In this document: positions 21,991 through 33,280 of the stretch, in pieces
How positions within the stretch are numbered: position 1 is the first letter of the stretch
Layout: the number at the start of each line of letters is the position of its first letter
NCBI GenBank assembly: GCA_030674185.1
Contig: CM060315.1
Location: 85,503,454 to 85,567,453, forward strand
Length of the DNA: 64,000 bases
Origin: Monoplex corrugatus
Lineage: Eukaryota; Mollusca; Gastropoda; Littorinimorpha; Ranellidae
Direction: 5' to 3'
Notes under the pieces: generated by a model
Seen by the model: the letters and a program-made list of their open reading frames with translations, nothing else
Told to the model about the DNA's origin: nothing
Database searches by the model: none
Translations under genes and position numbers: made by a program

Positions 21991-22978
21991 AATGTATGTA
22001 TTTATCCCTGTCTCTCTTCTCCTCTTTCTTTCTTTCTTTTTCTTTCTTGCTTGTTCAGTCTTTGTGCAAACACTCTCTTTCCATCTGTCTGTATCTGCTG
22101 TGTGTGTGTGTGTGTATTGAGGGATGATATAAATGTGTGTGTATTCATTTTAGCATTTGGATATGTCTCCAGTACAGTGTGTTCACAATTTGTTAATGCA
22201 TTTGTGCCCATCTAGTAAGTTTGTTGTTTTCCTGTCACTTTCAAAGCAGACAGTACTTTGTGTTTGAGTATCACTTACATAGTTTTTGTTACTGGCAGAA
22301 AGTTGAGGCCTACTATACTTCACTTTCATGAGCATGAAACAAAAGTATTCCATACAAAGCAAAGCCTCTTCATCTTCAGTCTTTGTCTCAAGCAGCTAAA
22401 CGATGTGCAGAAGACGCAGTATCACACGTTATCACATCTCCTGCAAGAGTATACCATCTGGTCATGTGTTGAGCCTTTCACTTCCAACCGCAGAAGTAGG
22501 TGTGGTATAGGGGTCGCTGTACTCTGAACACTACTATGAAATGGAAAGTAAGCTGAAATCATGTGACTGCAGTCACATGACCAGAGTACATTTTTATTTT
22601 GGGAAGTTTTGGGTCGATTTTAATCGGATTTTTTTCTTTTGAAAAATTGCTGACCGTATCGAAGCCCAAGATGGCATCCAGACGCTATACTGCTGAGGAA
22701 GTTTCTTGATTTTTAATGGATTTACCTGATAATCCGGACGGTTCTGATGATGAAAGTGGTGGCCGTGGTGACGGAGATGCCATTGTTGTTCAATCAGCAG
22801 AGGATTCTAGTTCAGACAGTGATTACTCTGAGGATTTTGTTGACATTCTGAGCACCTCAAGAGGTAGGCGTGGTCGTGGGTGTGTTCAATCAAGTCATGG
22901 ACAGACACGTGGCCGTGCTAGGAGTGAACCGAACTGTGTTTGTTCTGCAGCAGACGATACTTTTGATGTCGACATTCC
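21766..22978. repeat. Left arm of large inverted duplication
   Basis: Reverse-complementary to 24757-26047 almost throughout. Inner border at 'gatgtcgacattcc' (22978), outer border at 'actgttagtgtgtatcctg' (21766). It consists of ~0.7 kb of repeat R3, including a shorter (TG)n/(CT)n/(CA)n tract at 21846-21990, followed by the 5' end of piggyBac element PB2. Differences from the other arm are a few substitutions and microsatellite length. Confidence 0.93.
22671..22978 (+). pseudogene. piggyBac PB2 transposase N-terminus, duplicated copy
   Basis: ATG 22671 opens MASRRYTAEEVS, followed by a TGA; then FLMDLPDNPDGSDDES and an acidic stretch. This is the same start, with the same stop, as the copy at 25056 (-). 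The homology ends abruptly at 22978, the inner border of the inverted duplication. The stop in both arms shows that the gene was already dead, or reads from the next ATG, before duplication. A perfect 22-bp palindrome at 22559-22580, centred on ACTGCAGT, lies upstream. Confidence 0.8.
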
Positions 22979-23202
22979 AGATACTGATGAATGATATGGT
23001 CAGTGTCAGAAAAATAAGACACATAAAGCTTGCATGGATACACACACATATGAGCATCCCTTAAAAAAGACTATGCAAAAATGAAACTCGTCAAAACTTC
23101 ACAAACCATGAATGTACATACATGAACAAAGGAGTTACCACCTGTACACTAGAACACACACACTCATAGTGAAAAGACGTTAAATCAAAGAACGAACGAA
23201 CG

Positions 23203-23292
<90 letters not shown>

Positions 23293-23918
23293 GTACAGGC
23301 AAAAAGATTTTCAGGAAGAACACCAAAATAAGATCTTCAACATGTCTGCTAGAAAATATTTGTCTGGTGTCATGCCACTTAAATACTGTCTGAAGCTACT
23401 GAGAATGCTGTTTATGCCACTTCCAGCAATCAAAAAGCATCAGGTATCTGACACTGAGACCCTGATCATAAGGCAATGCACCAAGCAGCTTCTTCTTTTG
23501 ATAAAAAGGAGGGAGAGTGGAAGCTATGACCTGTCTACAAGTATGTTGTTATAAGTATATAAGTATGTTGTCATAAGAAACTAGCTCCCTGCAATGTGTA
23601 AACTATTATAAACATCAGACAAAAGAAAAAAAGAGGCAGAGGAGAAGACTGTGATGCTCTTATTTCCTGGTAAACTAAAAAAGGTTCCTCACTGAAAGTG
23701 TTTTTTTTCAAACTTGCTGTTAATCACGATGTTCGGTAGCAAACTTTCAGATGAAGTGGTCAAGGGCAAGGCCATGTAAGCTGCAAATGACCGCAGTGCT
23801 AGAAAGAAAAACAATCCCTATTCTGTTCTAGATCATTAGTAATCGTGGTTTCAAAGTGGACACATGGCAAAAACAAAGGAAAAAGCGCAAAGTCTCTTTC
23901 ACTCTCAACAGACTTCGC
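22979..23918. other. Spacer of the inverted duplication
   Basis: It contains a (CA)n microsatellite at 23203-23290 and an 87-codon frame at 23291-23554 without recognisable homology. The last ~60 bp (to 'cagacttcgcttaa') match repeat R3 at 62870-62935, meaning they are the left target flank of PB2. Confidence 0.6.
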
Positions 23919-25258
23919 TTAACCCCTTGACTACCAGAACTTTTCAGATTTTTTGCAAAAAAAATGGGTTACATCAGAGAAAAAATAATAAAAAATAATT
24001 AAATTACCTAATATCTATATCTTGAAGGAAAATGAACTGGCTATTTATTGCAGATGTTTTTCCGTCAATCCAAGCACAGATAACTCCAGGACAAGGGGGA
24101 TAATTTACTTTTCAAAAGATAATGAGTTTAATTTAAGGAAAAAAACACATAAAATTAATGTGAATGTTTTAAAAAGATTATTGTTGGCAGAAATGATGAA
24201 AAATGGTGTACAATTTATAATCTTGGAGGAGTTTGGCATTATCAAAGACTTTAGAATTTTTACAATTTTATAAACAAGTAAGTATTCTGCATGTTCGGCC
24301 AAAAATGTCGATACATCGCCTGCTCAAAATAAATTATATAAAAATTACTGCTATCACCTGATGCACATAAAGTATATATATTCTTAAAGTATAATCAGCC
24401 TGGTTATCAGCTAAATGCAAATTTGACCACAGCTGCCACCATCCTCGCCTCGTGAAAACACGTGTAAAATTATTTTGCATGACCCAATGTGATGAAAAAT
24501 AATTGTTCATTTTTGGCAGTCTGTCGATTCCCACAAAAAATAACATACCTATGAAAGTTCTCATCTCAGTGACATCAGTATCACCATCCCACTGACCCCC
24601 TTTCTGTCTGGCATAGAGATTTGTCTGCTCCACCATTAGCAGTACAGTTTCATCAGAAAACAACAAGTCAAAAAAGTCCACACAACGCGCATCCAGTGGC
24701 AGGAACTCAGTAGGTCCATGGCGACCGTGGTAAGTGGGGTACTCCTTTGGAATGTCGACATCAAAAGTATCGTCTGCTGCAGAACAAACACAGTTCGGTT
24801 CACTCCTAGCACGGCCACGTGTCTGTCCATGACTTGATTGAACACACCCACGACCACGCCTACCTCTTGAGGTGCTCAGAATGTCAACAAAATCCTCAGA
24901 GTAATCACTGTCTGAACTAGAATCCTCTGCTGATTGAACAACAATGGCATCTCCGTCACCACGGCCACCACTTTCATCATCAGAACCGTCCGGATTATCA
25001 GGTAAATCCATTAAAAATCAAGAAACTTCCTCAGCAGTATAGCGTCTGGACGCCATCTTGGGCTTCGATACGGTCAGCAATTTTTCAAAAGAAAAAAATC
25101 CGATTAAAATCGACCCAAAACTTCCCAAAATAAAAATGTACTCTGGTCATGTGGCTGCAGTCACATGATTTCAGCTTACTTTCCATTTCATAGTAGTGTT
25201 CAGAGTACAGCGACCCCTATACCACACCTACTTCTGCGGTTGGAAGTGAAAGGCTCAA
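23919..25258 (-). mobile_element. piggyBac-type element PB2, internally deleted
   Basis: The left end is TTAA (23919) plus CCCCTTGACTACCAG, the same end motif as the outer element at 7594. The right end is a decayed inverted match (GGAAGTGAAAGGCTCAA) ending at 25258. Flanking sequence on both sides aligns continuously with the uninterrupted repeat R3 at 62870-63240, where a single TTAA stands at 62932. The element is only 1.34 kb and carries just the first part of a transposase. Confidence 0.75.
24400..25056 (-). pseudogene. piggyBac PB2 transposase, N-terminal half
   Basis: From ATG 25056 on the minus strand, after an early TGA, the frame encodes an acidic/RG-rich leader. The start of the piggyBac DDE domain follows: FFDLLFSDETVLLMVEQTN, MRTFIGMLFFVGIDRLPK and WWQLWSNLHLADN. 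The frame then loses homology near 24400, before the first catalytic Asp. It cannot be an active transposase. Confidence 0.82.
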
Positions 25259-25730
25259 CACATGACCAGATGGTATACTCTTGCAGGAGATGTGATAACG
25301 TGTGATACTGCGTCTTCTGCACATCGTTTAGCTGCTTGAGACAAAGACTGAAGAGGCTTTGCTTTGTATGGAATACTTTTGTTTCATGCTCATGAAAGTG
25401 AAGTATAGTAGGCCTCAACTTTCTGCCAGTAACAAAAACTATGTAAGTGATACTCAAACACAAAGTACTGTCTGCTTTGAAAGTGACAGAAAAACAACAA
25501 ACTTACTAGATGGGCACAAATGCATTAACAAATTGTGAACACACTGTACTGGAGACATATCCAAATGCTAAAATGAATACACACACATTTATATCATCCC
25601 TCAATACACACACACACACACAGCAGATACAGACAGATGGAAAGAGAGTGTTTGCACAAAGACTGAACAAGCAAGAAAGAAAAAGAAAGAAAGAAAGAGG
25701 AGAAGAGAGACAGGGATAAATACATACATT

Positions 25731-25817
<87 letters not shown>

Positions 25818-25862
25818 AAAAAAGAGAGAGAAAGAGACAGAGAGAGACAGAGTGAGAGAGAG

Positions 25863-25943
<81 letters not shown>

Positions 25944-26047
25944 ACACACACACACAAAAACACACACAACATGCTAGAAATAAAATGTGACTGACTTACT
26001 TGGCAGTGGAAGAAACAGACAGTGTGGTCAGGATACACACTAACAGT
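24757..26047. repeat. Right arm of large inverted duplication
   Basis: Reverse complement of 21766-22978. The microsatellite block here (25733-25975, TG then GA then CA) is longer than in the left arm, which explains most of the length difference. The outer border at 26047 is followed by a repeated 'caggatacac' and a hairpin. Confidence 0.93.
25733..25975. repeat. Compound (TG)n-(GA)n-(CA)n microsatellite
   Basis: TG units, then a GA-rich tract, then CA units, making the region itself able to fold back. The 80-150-codon frames across it are artefacts. Confidence 0.97.
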
Positions 26048-26061
26048 AAACAGGATACACT

Positions 26062-26093
26062 AAACATGTGCAGCTTTGCAGCTGCACATGTTT
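26062..26093. repeat. Perfect 14-bp inverted repeat with T tract
   Basis: AAACATGTGCAGCT, loop TTGC, then AGCTGCACATGTTT, followed by a T run. It is located 15 bp outside the end of the inverted duplication. Confidence 0.9.
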
Positions 26094-26799
26094 TTTTTTT
26101 TTACTTTTTATCTGGGGGTTTTATCTCAGGGTACTCCAGTTTTTCCTTCAGCCCCTTAGCTGTTGGGTAAGGATGTCTTTTATTCCTTTTCCAAGGTCAG
26201 ACTGGATTCGTTGCACTGGTAACAGTCTATTCACATTGGTCTCTCACATTCATATTTTTCTGTTCATTCAATCGTATGTAGGCCTATATATTTCTGTGTA
26301 TGCAAGTGTATGAATCTACTGTAGAATTCATCTTACTTTCCTAAAACATTGCAGATGTCTCCCCTGCTTCCCAGTTGACACAATTCACAAACACTTTATG
26401 ATTTCATGTCAGTGATTTCATATGGGTCATTTCCTCCATGAAACATTGGGGAAGTCTTCCTGTTTTTTTCCTGCTTTGTGTTCTTGTTCTGTGTTGTCTT
26501 GACAAAGTTTGCTCCTGTCTTGTTTTGTTAGATGTGCATTCTGATTTTATCTTTGTGTTTTTCTTAGACTAATCAACTTCTTTTATTTGATTGATTCTTA
26601 CAGCGACAAAAAGAAGGATTTGTTTTTAGCTACATCTTTCACTTCATCGGAACGGTTTTTTTTTTTGCTCGTGAAATACTGACTGATGTTATTTTTAAAG
26701 TGGTGATAGTTTTGATCTTTGACCTTGATTAGTGATATGGCCTTTAGCAGTCAGCAGGACTATAAACAACATGAATCAAATTTCTGTTTCGTTTTTCAG
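26094..26799. other. Intron sequence
   Basis: No feature recognised. It ends in a pyrimidine-rich tract and TTTTTCAG acceptor at 26799. Confidence 0.6.
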
Positions 26800-26855
26800 A
26801 TCCATGGATAGAAGCCCCCAAAAGCAAGAAGAAAAAAGCCAGACGGGAAAACTGA
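26800..26855 (+). CDS. MTDH: LYRIC/metadherin-like gene, terminal coding exon
   Basis: After the acceptor GTTTTTCAG (26799) the exon completes a GAT codon and reads DPWIEAPKSKKKKARREN followed by TGA (26853-26855). The Trp ... Pro-Lys ... Lys-Lys-Lys-Lys-Ala-Arg-Arg-Glu pattern at the extreme C-terminus is the recognisable end of metadherin (LYRIC/AEG-1) proteins and includes the basic nuclear-localisation-like tail. It was found in a position and phase consistent with the exon at 20536. In vertebrates the protein is an ER/nuclear scaffold that binds SND1; whether that function holds here is unknown. Too short for automated ORF detection. Confidence 0.68.
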
Positions 26856-27230
26856 CAGCACAACAAGCATATATCAAATGTGTTGAGAGCATGCATTGTT
26901 GTTGTTGTTGTTGTTGTTGGGAGCAAGATGTTTATAGATGATAGATAATTATATAAATTGAATGTGAGTGAACAATCCAGTCTGTACTGTCAGTGAGTTT
27001 GATAATGTGTTTGGTCATGGTGAATGTCATTCAAGCTGTCTCTTTTTCAGATGTGGGTTATTTTGTATGTATAGATTAGCAGTGTGCATGTGTGTCTGTC
27101 TGTGTGTCTATCTGTGTCTGTGTGCATGCTACAAAATGTCATTTGACATAATTTGAAGCAGGAATGTGTTAATAAAGTGATATGTGTAATGTGTTAATAA
27201 AGTGATGTGTGGAATGTGTTAGTAAAGGTG
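26856..27230 (+). promoter_or_regulatory. LYRIC-like 3' UTR with tandem poly(A) signals
   Basis: AATAAA occurs at 27171 and 27196 inside a ~27-bp imperfect triplication of 'aatgtgttaataaagtga'. The first 60 bases after the stop include a (GTT)n tract at 26897. The 3' end of the transcript is therefore probably near 27200-27230. Confidence 0.5.
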
Positions 27231-28395
27231 ATGATACGTTTATATGTGTAACAATTTTGTATGTGTATTGATCTATTTGCGACATTTATGGATCATTGAA
27301 AATCTTTTTTTTTAAGACTAGAATGCTTCTGTTGCTGTGTTTGATTCATCGATTCATGTTCCTCTTTGGCTTCAGAATGTGACTTTTCATCTCCATTTTT
27401 CAGTCTGGCATATCCTTCTTCAGTCTCCCTTTAAAATGAAATGAGGTTGGGGAGGCTTTGATTCATATCAACGGAGAAAAGTCAGTGTGTCTGGCTGTAC
27501 ATCTAGCTGTGACAGAAATGTGTGGAAGATTGTCTCAGTTGAATAGCTGGTTGAATCTGTGCCAGATTTTGGGTAAAAGTATGGATTGTTGAGAACTCGC
27601 AAAAGTGAAAGTTTAGAAGATAACATAAAAATGTTAAGATCACATGGTCCAAAAAGCCAATTTGTAGTGAGTACTGGTATTTTGATAACCATTGATTGCA
27701 TTGTTTTTATTGCATATTTTTGCAAACTATAGAGACCAGGAATATTTGAAAGTGAATGCTGTGGCCCTGACTTCAGAGATGTGTGTACATAGCAAAACTA
27801 TAACACCCATTCCACCCTCTGCATGCGTGCATGTGTGCATGTTGTGTGTTCACCAGAATTAAAAAAGTTTACAAATTCACTTCATCAAATGAAGTTTTTA
27901 TGTACATGTACTCTCAAAAAATCTTATTACTTGCCTATGCTATTGTATTCATTGGAATGTTTTGACAGTGTTATGTGAGAATGTGATAGATATAGCATTG
28001 TAAATTATATTGGCTTTTTCACAATTTTTCAGGATTTCATTTATAGTTGTATATTTGAAAAATATGAGGACTATGAAATAATGTTAACCCTTTTTTAACT
28101 GGTCATGCATGAATCCTTACATTTTATTTAAACTTACTTAATTTATCTGTGCAAGAAAATTTATAAGCGGTCAGATTTTTAAGAAAAATGGTTAAGCACT
28201 TCAATTAGTCTCAGATGTGCGTATGCATATTGTTTTGCCCACACTATTTAGGAGGTATGTTACTGCACAGTCTACATATTCCTTCTTTAGTGAATGTACA
28301 TGCATGGTGTTTTCATCTTTGCATAAGCCACTAGTCACTGAAAAGACTTACAGGATCTTAAACATACATCTTTGATGTTCTGTGTGCGTGTACAC
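27231..28395. other. Intergenic, no recognised feature
   Basis: AT-rich single-copy-looking sequence. The frame 27468-27725 (-) has no recognisable domain. 'ttaaccctttttt' at 28084 is a weak match to the TTAA foldback ends. Confidence 0.5.
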
Positions 28396-28399
28396 GTGA

Positions 28400-28556
28400 A
28401 GGGGGTTTAGGCACTGATAGCTGTAGGCCTGGAAGATGGGTAAATATCACACCCTTTATCCACTAGGCAGGCGATCAGGTACCCAGGTAGGATTGAATCC
28501 CAGACCTGACTGAAGTCGATGTCTTGCCCTGTTGACCATCATGCCTGTCTAATACA
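28400..28556 (-). mobile_element. tRNA-derived SINE-like fragment
   Basis: On the minus strand, 'tggtcaacagggcaagac' resembles an A-box region and 'ctgggattcaatcctac' a B-box, at tRNA-like spacing. The rest is body sequence. No clear target duplication. Confidence 0.45.
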
Positions 28557-28796
28557 GGCAATCCAAATGTCCGAGAATTCGCAGATATCCGCGAAAGGGG
28601 GAAAAAAGAAATCAATGAAAGTATGGAGAATGGGGACTGGGATCACCGAAACTATTCAAAACAAGCCGTAATCGCATGTGCAGTTTTACTTTTGCACCTG
28701 TCCGCGAGATTTGCGCATCCTCTTTCACAAGCATTACTCTCTGTGTTCCATTGATGCATTGAAATATGAGTATACATAGGGACTTTGTTCCACTAA

Positions 28797-29030
28797 ATGC
28801 TTCCATCGCTGACATCGATGAAGGCCTCAAAAATCACTGGAAATGGGACTGGCTGCAATAAGTTCGCTCATTTCTTCGATCGCGGTAGAGCATACTGCAA
28901 ACTTTGCCGCTCGGAAATCAGTTACAAGTCCGGCAGTAAACGAGCACTGGTTGATCACCTGAAGGGAAAGCAGCACAATGACAGGCTCAGGACATCAAAC
29001 GAAAATTTTCGTTTGTCAGGTGAGGCAAAA
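28797..29030 (+). CDS. BED/C2H2-like zinc-finger exon, possibly transposon-derived
   Basis: From ATG 28797 the frame encodes CNKFAHFFDRGRAYCKLC and then KRALVDHLKGKQH. The two Cys and two His are spaced as in the single zinc finger at the N-terminus of hAT-type transposases and their domesticated relatives. After NENFRLSG a GTGAGG donor-like site occurs at about 29020, and the frame then loses coding character. No catalytic domain is visible nearby. It may be the first exon of a small zinc-finger gene or a solo remnant of a hAT-like element. The region 29130-29220 (proline-rich, 'cctggggctctggccctgg') is of the kind seen behind such elements. Confidence 0.4.
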
Positions 29031-29344
29031 GAGAGTGAGGAAAAGTTGCATGTTTTGTTCATTGTTAACAATGCTTGTGCCCTTTTTTTCTTTTATAAAA
29101 TACTTGATTTATCTTTCACCAGAGGGGGTTAAATTTCCATTTACTAGACCCCCACCTGGGGCTCTGGCCCTGGACCCCGCCAAGCCTAATGCGGCCCCCT
29201 GGACCCTTGGCATTTTTTTCCTTGAAACACATTGTTGCTTGAATGGATTGCCTGTAATAGTAATCCAGACGGTGAAATGACGATGCATAGTGCTTAGCCC
29301 ATTCGCAGTGCACTAAAATTACCACTGTAGTTTCATGAAAACGC

Positions 29345-29486
29345 AATATTTGGCAGTTTAGAAAAATATTCTACCAACAAGCCACCTCAGATATGGGTAC
29401 AAAGTTATACATTTTGAGAAAGATCAGAGTTTCAACAGTCTAAATAACACAGTAGAAAAGCAAACACACTAACTTGTTAGTTATTT
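29345..29486. repeat. Repeat R2, second copy, left part
   Basis: Matches 2840-2985. It is interrupted at 29487 by a TTAA-type element and continues at 30529-31045. Confidence 0.75.
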
Positions 29487-30528
29487 ATACCCCTTGACTG
29501 CCAACATTTTTTGACGTCCAGTGTTTTCCATATGCCGAGGAAAAACATTGCATCATTACTATGTACACTAAAACAACTGTTGCTTCCGCATTTGTGGAAA
29601 TCTATGCATGAAATTACGCAGAATGATGCATTAAGCATTACAACATGTATTTCTTGAAATTTCTACATATTTGTAATATTTTGGGACAATTCCTATGAGA
29701 AACTCATAACTGCTCATCATGGAAACAAACAAACAAAAACACAAGAAAAAAATAGGAAATATGGCTCCCCTGACAAAATCTAAAAGAGTTTCAGACTGTG
29801 AGTGACCATGTAACAACAGATCACTGACAACTGATGAGCTACAAAGAGGAGCAGCTTACTAGTGCACAAAGTAGCTTAATGTGGTCACGTTGTCTGCTGC
29901 TGCCATGCCCCCTGACCTCCCTACCATCACCCTAGTCCTCCACTTACCCATGTAATACTATTCCCTGGAAGTGGTGAGCGATTTTACAGTATCGGGACTG
30001 TGTACTTCAATGAAGGTGTTCGCAGGCTGTCATAATTGCCTGTGGCCACAAACCTGTGGTCATGTGCTTGTAGCTCAACAGTTTTCGTTCTACTCTGTAC
30101 GGAGTACGTTTCACACCAGCAGTAAGTAATTACTGCTGTTTTCAACTTCTTATTGTGTCAGAATTGTCTTCTGAATCATCCTACAGTCATTCATAATCTC
30201 TTGAATCAACTCGCATGCCTTCAAAAGTTGAAAATGCACAGAATTGCAAGATAGTCCTGGCATCTCTATTTTACACAGTGTCGATTCTTGGGTAAGAAAT
30301 CCAATTTGGTGAGAGTTGCTTAGGTCAGTGAGTCATAAAAGGGAAGCCAATCACTTTTATGAACCCTCTCTGAGAATGACAACATCAGTTTGTGCTTCTC
30401 TCCCATTTACATCAGGCTGAAGCGTGTGTCAAACTACCTCCATTAATTTTATATTTGTTTGCATCATGAAAGGCATTGAGAGCTCTGGAATTTTTACGTT
30501 GGCAGCAGTTGTTTTTTTTTTTTTTTAA
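29487..30528. mobile_element. TTAA-type MITE (CCCCTTGACTGCC family)
   Basis: The left end at 29489 reads ACCCCTTGACTGCC, identical to the outer element at 7598. The right end has GGCAGCAGTTG, a T run, then TTAA (30525-30528). The inserted 1.04 kb splits repeat R2, whose uninterrupted copy is at 2840-3500. The left TTAA has mutated (ttata). No open frame of note, so it is non-autonomous. Confidence 0.7.
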
Positions 30529-31045
30529 AAACAGCACTCCAGTATCCAGGCCAAAAACAAAATCATGCAAAATTTTCTAGAGGACATGTGAGTGAGTGTA
30601 GAATGATCTGCCACTGGGGCTTTTATCACTAGTTTCCCATCATTTGCAAACAATTCTTGATTCTTGAGGTCAGTCAAGGAAAGATTTTTCAGCTGATTTT
30701 TATGCATTGGCATGGTCTGATTCTCTTTGCATGATAAGTTTTTATGAGTGTTTCACTCACTGTGTATCATTGTTGTTTTGACAGGAGCACCATTTTGTTT
30801 CTGAAATTTTTTGATTTTCAATTCAGATTATTTCAAGAAATTTGTGGTAATTTGACTGTAACAGAGTTATGGTCTACGAGAGAAAGAAATTATACAGAAG
30901 TGATTCCTTTTTACGTCTTTAGTAAGTTCCCATTATCTGTAAGATGGCAAACATCACAAATAAAATCTTATTATGCATGTGTCAGGAGATGTACATCGCC
31001 ATAATTGCAGCATGAGTATGTGCATCAAGTGATGAGTGTCGTTAC
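30529..31045. repeat. Repeat R2, second copy, right part
   Basis: It resumes with 'acagcactccagtatccag' and follows 2995-3500 to about 'atgagtgtcgttac'. Confidence 0.75.
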
Positions 31046-31109
31046 AAATATGTTAAAGCTGTCACTGCTGAAAACCCAAATTAAGCATGCCAGAGCATAG
31101 TTGCCAAGT

Positions 31110-31225
31110 GAATGAAGGAACAGTCTTGTGCTCCAGTTTGAATACATCAGCCAGTCCACCCAGCTGTAAATGTGTACCTGTCCTTCTGAAGAGACAGGTA
31201 AGTAAGGTAGCCAGAGAGAGGAAAT
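31110..31225 (+). mobile_element. SINE-like fragment (family S-c)
   Basis: The segment 'ccagctgtaaatgtgtacct' preceded by a B-box-like 'agtttgaatacat' is shared with 34310-34445. It is a partial dispersed repeat. Confidence 0.45.
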
Positions 31226-31944
31226 AGCTTACCTCCTGTTTCCATAACTGCATAAGGAAAGTCAAGATCTCATTCAACTTGCTCCTGTATGACCATTTAA
31301 ATTATAAGTAAACAGTGTACTCTTTAACTCTGACAAAGCCCTTTAGCTCACTTACAATAAATCCATATTAGTCCCCAACCAAGACTTACAGGAAAAGGAA
31401 GGAAAGGAAAAAGGTGTGGCCATGATAGATGTATTTACTATTAGATCAGGCTGTTTCCATAGAGGGGAGCCTGAAGTTCATACGGAAATGAGAACAGTGG
31501 AGTCTTGTAATTGTGACAGTAAGATTGTAGATTGATACCCTGCTCAGGCCATGCTTTTCATAGATATCCTCAGCATTCTTTGCACTTCAGTGTAGGAACT
31601 TTTATAATTGTGAATTATTCACATTTGATTAAAGTTGTCTTAGAGCTTGTTTCTTTGAAGCTGTCTTAGTGTCCACCTTATGACTTAAAACATATCGGAT
31701 TGGATTGTTTTTTTCTACTCCATCTTCTGTATGTTCCCATGTCTCTACCCTCATGCTGCTCATTTTGGCTGTCATGTCCAGCATGCTTCCAAAGCTACTG
31801 AAACTGATCACCATAAGAGCAGGACACGAAAGACCGCAGACAGTGTTTCATACTGGTATATCAATGAGAATGGGGATGATAGTGATGATGTGTGAAATTC
31901 CATTGTATTAAGACTGCATGACAAGAGTTGTACTCTGTGCTTGT

Positions 31945-32236
31945 TTTCCTAGTATATCCTTGCAGCAGCCAGGAATGAGAGATGCAGATGACTGTCATGT
32001 TGGTCTTGAAATATGCGCAACATCCTCAGTGACAAATTCATAGGGTAAATGAGATTTTATGTGTAGTCCCAGAGATGAGATTTGATGTGTCGTCCCAGTC
32101 TTCCTAGCAAGCCCATAGCATGAGTAGGAGCCAGTCAGTGTAATAAGACTTCAACAACAATTTTGTGGACTGATGCAGGTTTGAATACATGACTTCCCAG
32201 TCATAAATGTGTATTCTAACCACTTCATCTCAGTTT
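31945..32236 (-). mobile_element. tRNA-derived SINE (family S-a)
   Basis: On the minus strand it starts with 'gatgaagtggttagaatac' (A-box-like) and 'catgtattcaaacctg' (B-box-like). The body 'ggctcctactcatgctatgg' and 'gaagactgggacgacac' is the same as in the SINE at 41539-41984. 3' end at about 31945. Confidence 0.7.
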
Positions 32237-32251
32237 AACTTGTTTTTGTTT

Positions 32252-32514
32252 TTAATACAAGACACGACAGGCGCAAATTTTCAGCCAACTGGCCTTTGTC
32301 AAGCGTAAGATTACAAACAAACAAACACAAGGTACAAAAATTTTGAGAAAAAGACTGAAACTTCCCTGCTGCTGTGTTCACACATTGAACACAGCAGCAG
32401 GGAAATTTCAGTCTTTTTCTCCAAATTTTTGTATCTAGTGTTTGTTTGTTTGTACTCTTACGCTTGACAAAGGCCAGTTGGCTGAAAATTTGCGCCTGTC
32501 ATGTCTTGTATTAA
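32252..32514. mobile_element. 263-bp near-perfect palindrome bounded by TTAA
   Basis: Arms of about 125 bp meet at 'tgttcacacattgaaca' (centre ~32383). Both outer ends are TTAA followed by TACAAGACA. Each arm contains TTGACAAAGGCC-AGTT-GGCTGAAAA, which looks like a decayed hammerhead core. The arms differ at only a few positions. It is a foldback element and encodes no protein. Confidence 0.9.
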
Positions 32515-32519
32515 ATACG

Positions 32520-33280
32520 CGTTCGTATTCTTCTTTCGTGTTTTTTCTGGTTCCTGTTTGCTTGAACACTTGTTTTGGATTTTGTTTTTGTTTTGTTAAG
32601 CTTGTCTTTCAGTTTGTGCGTGTATGTGTGTGTTTAGGGAAGACTGGGCTGGGAGTGGGGTATGTGTGTATGTATGTTATCATACTGTTTAATCTTGTTA
32701 CACCTGCAGTTCAGTGCTATTTCAAATTTGCCATATTGTGGTGCCATACTACTTGGTAAATTTGTGTGTCATACTGTGGTGGAAACACTCGGTGTTCTGC
32801 AGCTAATATAACATTTACTTTAAATCATTGCATCAAGTTTTGGTGGTTGTTTTCGTCTTTTCTTAGCTCTGTTCTGCATTCTTTACAGTGCTGAATGTAC
32901 TTCACAGCAAACAGACGTCTTCCGGTTCGAGGTCCTCACTATCTGCATCCTAGAAACCCTTCTGCGGTCCCCCCTCTCAACTTTTGCTGTTGATCTCCTT
33001 ACATATGAAAGTGATAAAATGAAATGTAAATAATTTTGTTAATCCCTAGCTTCCATCATGGCAAAACTATGATTTGTTATCTTTCTGATTGTTTGTTTCG
33101 ATAGAAAAGATTAGCTCATGTTCAGATTTGTCTGTTTTCATTGACTTTGTTAAATGTGAAAAAAATAAAAACTAACAGAAAAGAGACTCTCCGACACCAA
33201 TAAGTGTGTGCTATCATGCCTGATAAAGTGGGAAGACTTGCTCCTCTTGCAACTCAAACAGGTCACTTTCAATTAAATCA
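32520..33280. other. Intergenic, no recognised feature
   Basis: Frame 32442-32759 spans the palindrome arm and is not supported as a gene. Confidence 0.5.

Noticed and set aside
26062..26110. Hairpin plus T run as an intrinsic terminator
   Set aside because: Such terminators are bacterial. The DNA is eukaryotic and the hairpin sits within an intron at a duplication border.
31629..31814. 61-codon minus-strand frame with charged composition
   Set aside because: No recognisable domain, no splice or start context, and adjacent to a SINE. Left unannotated.
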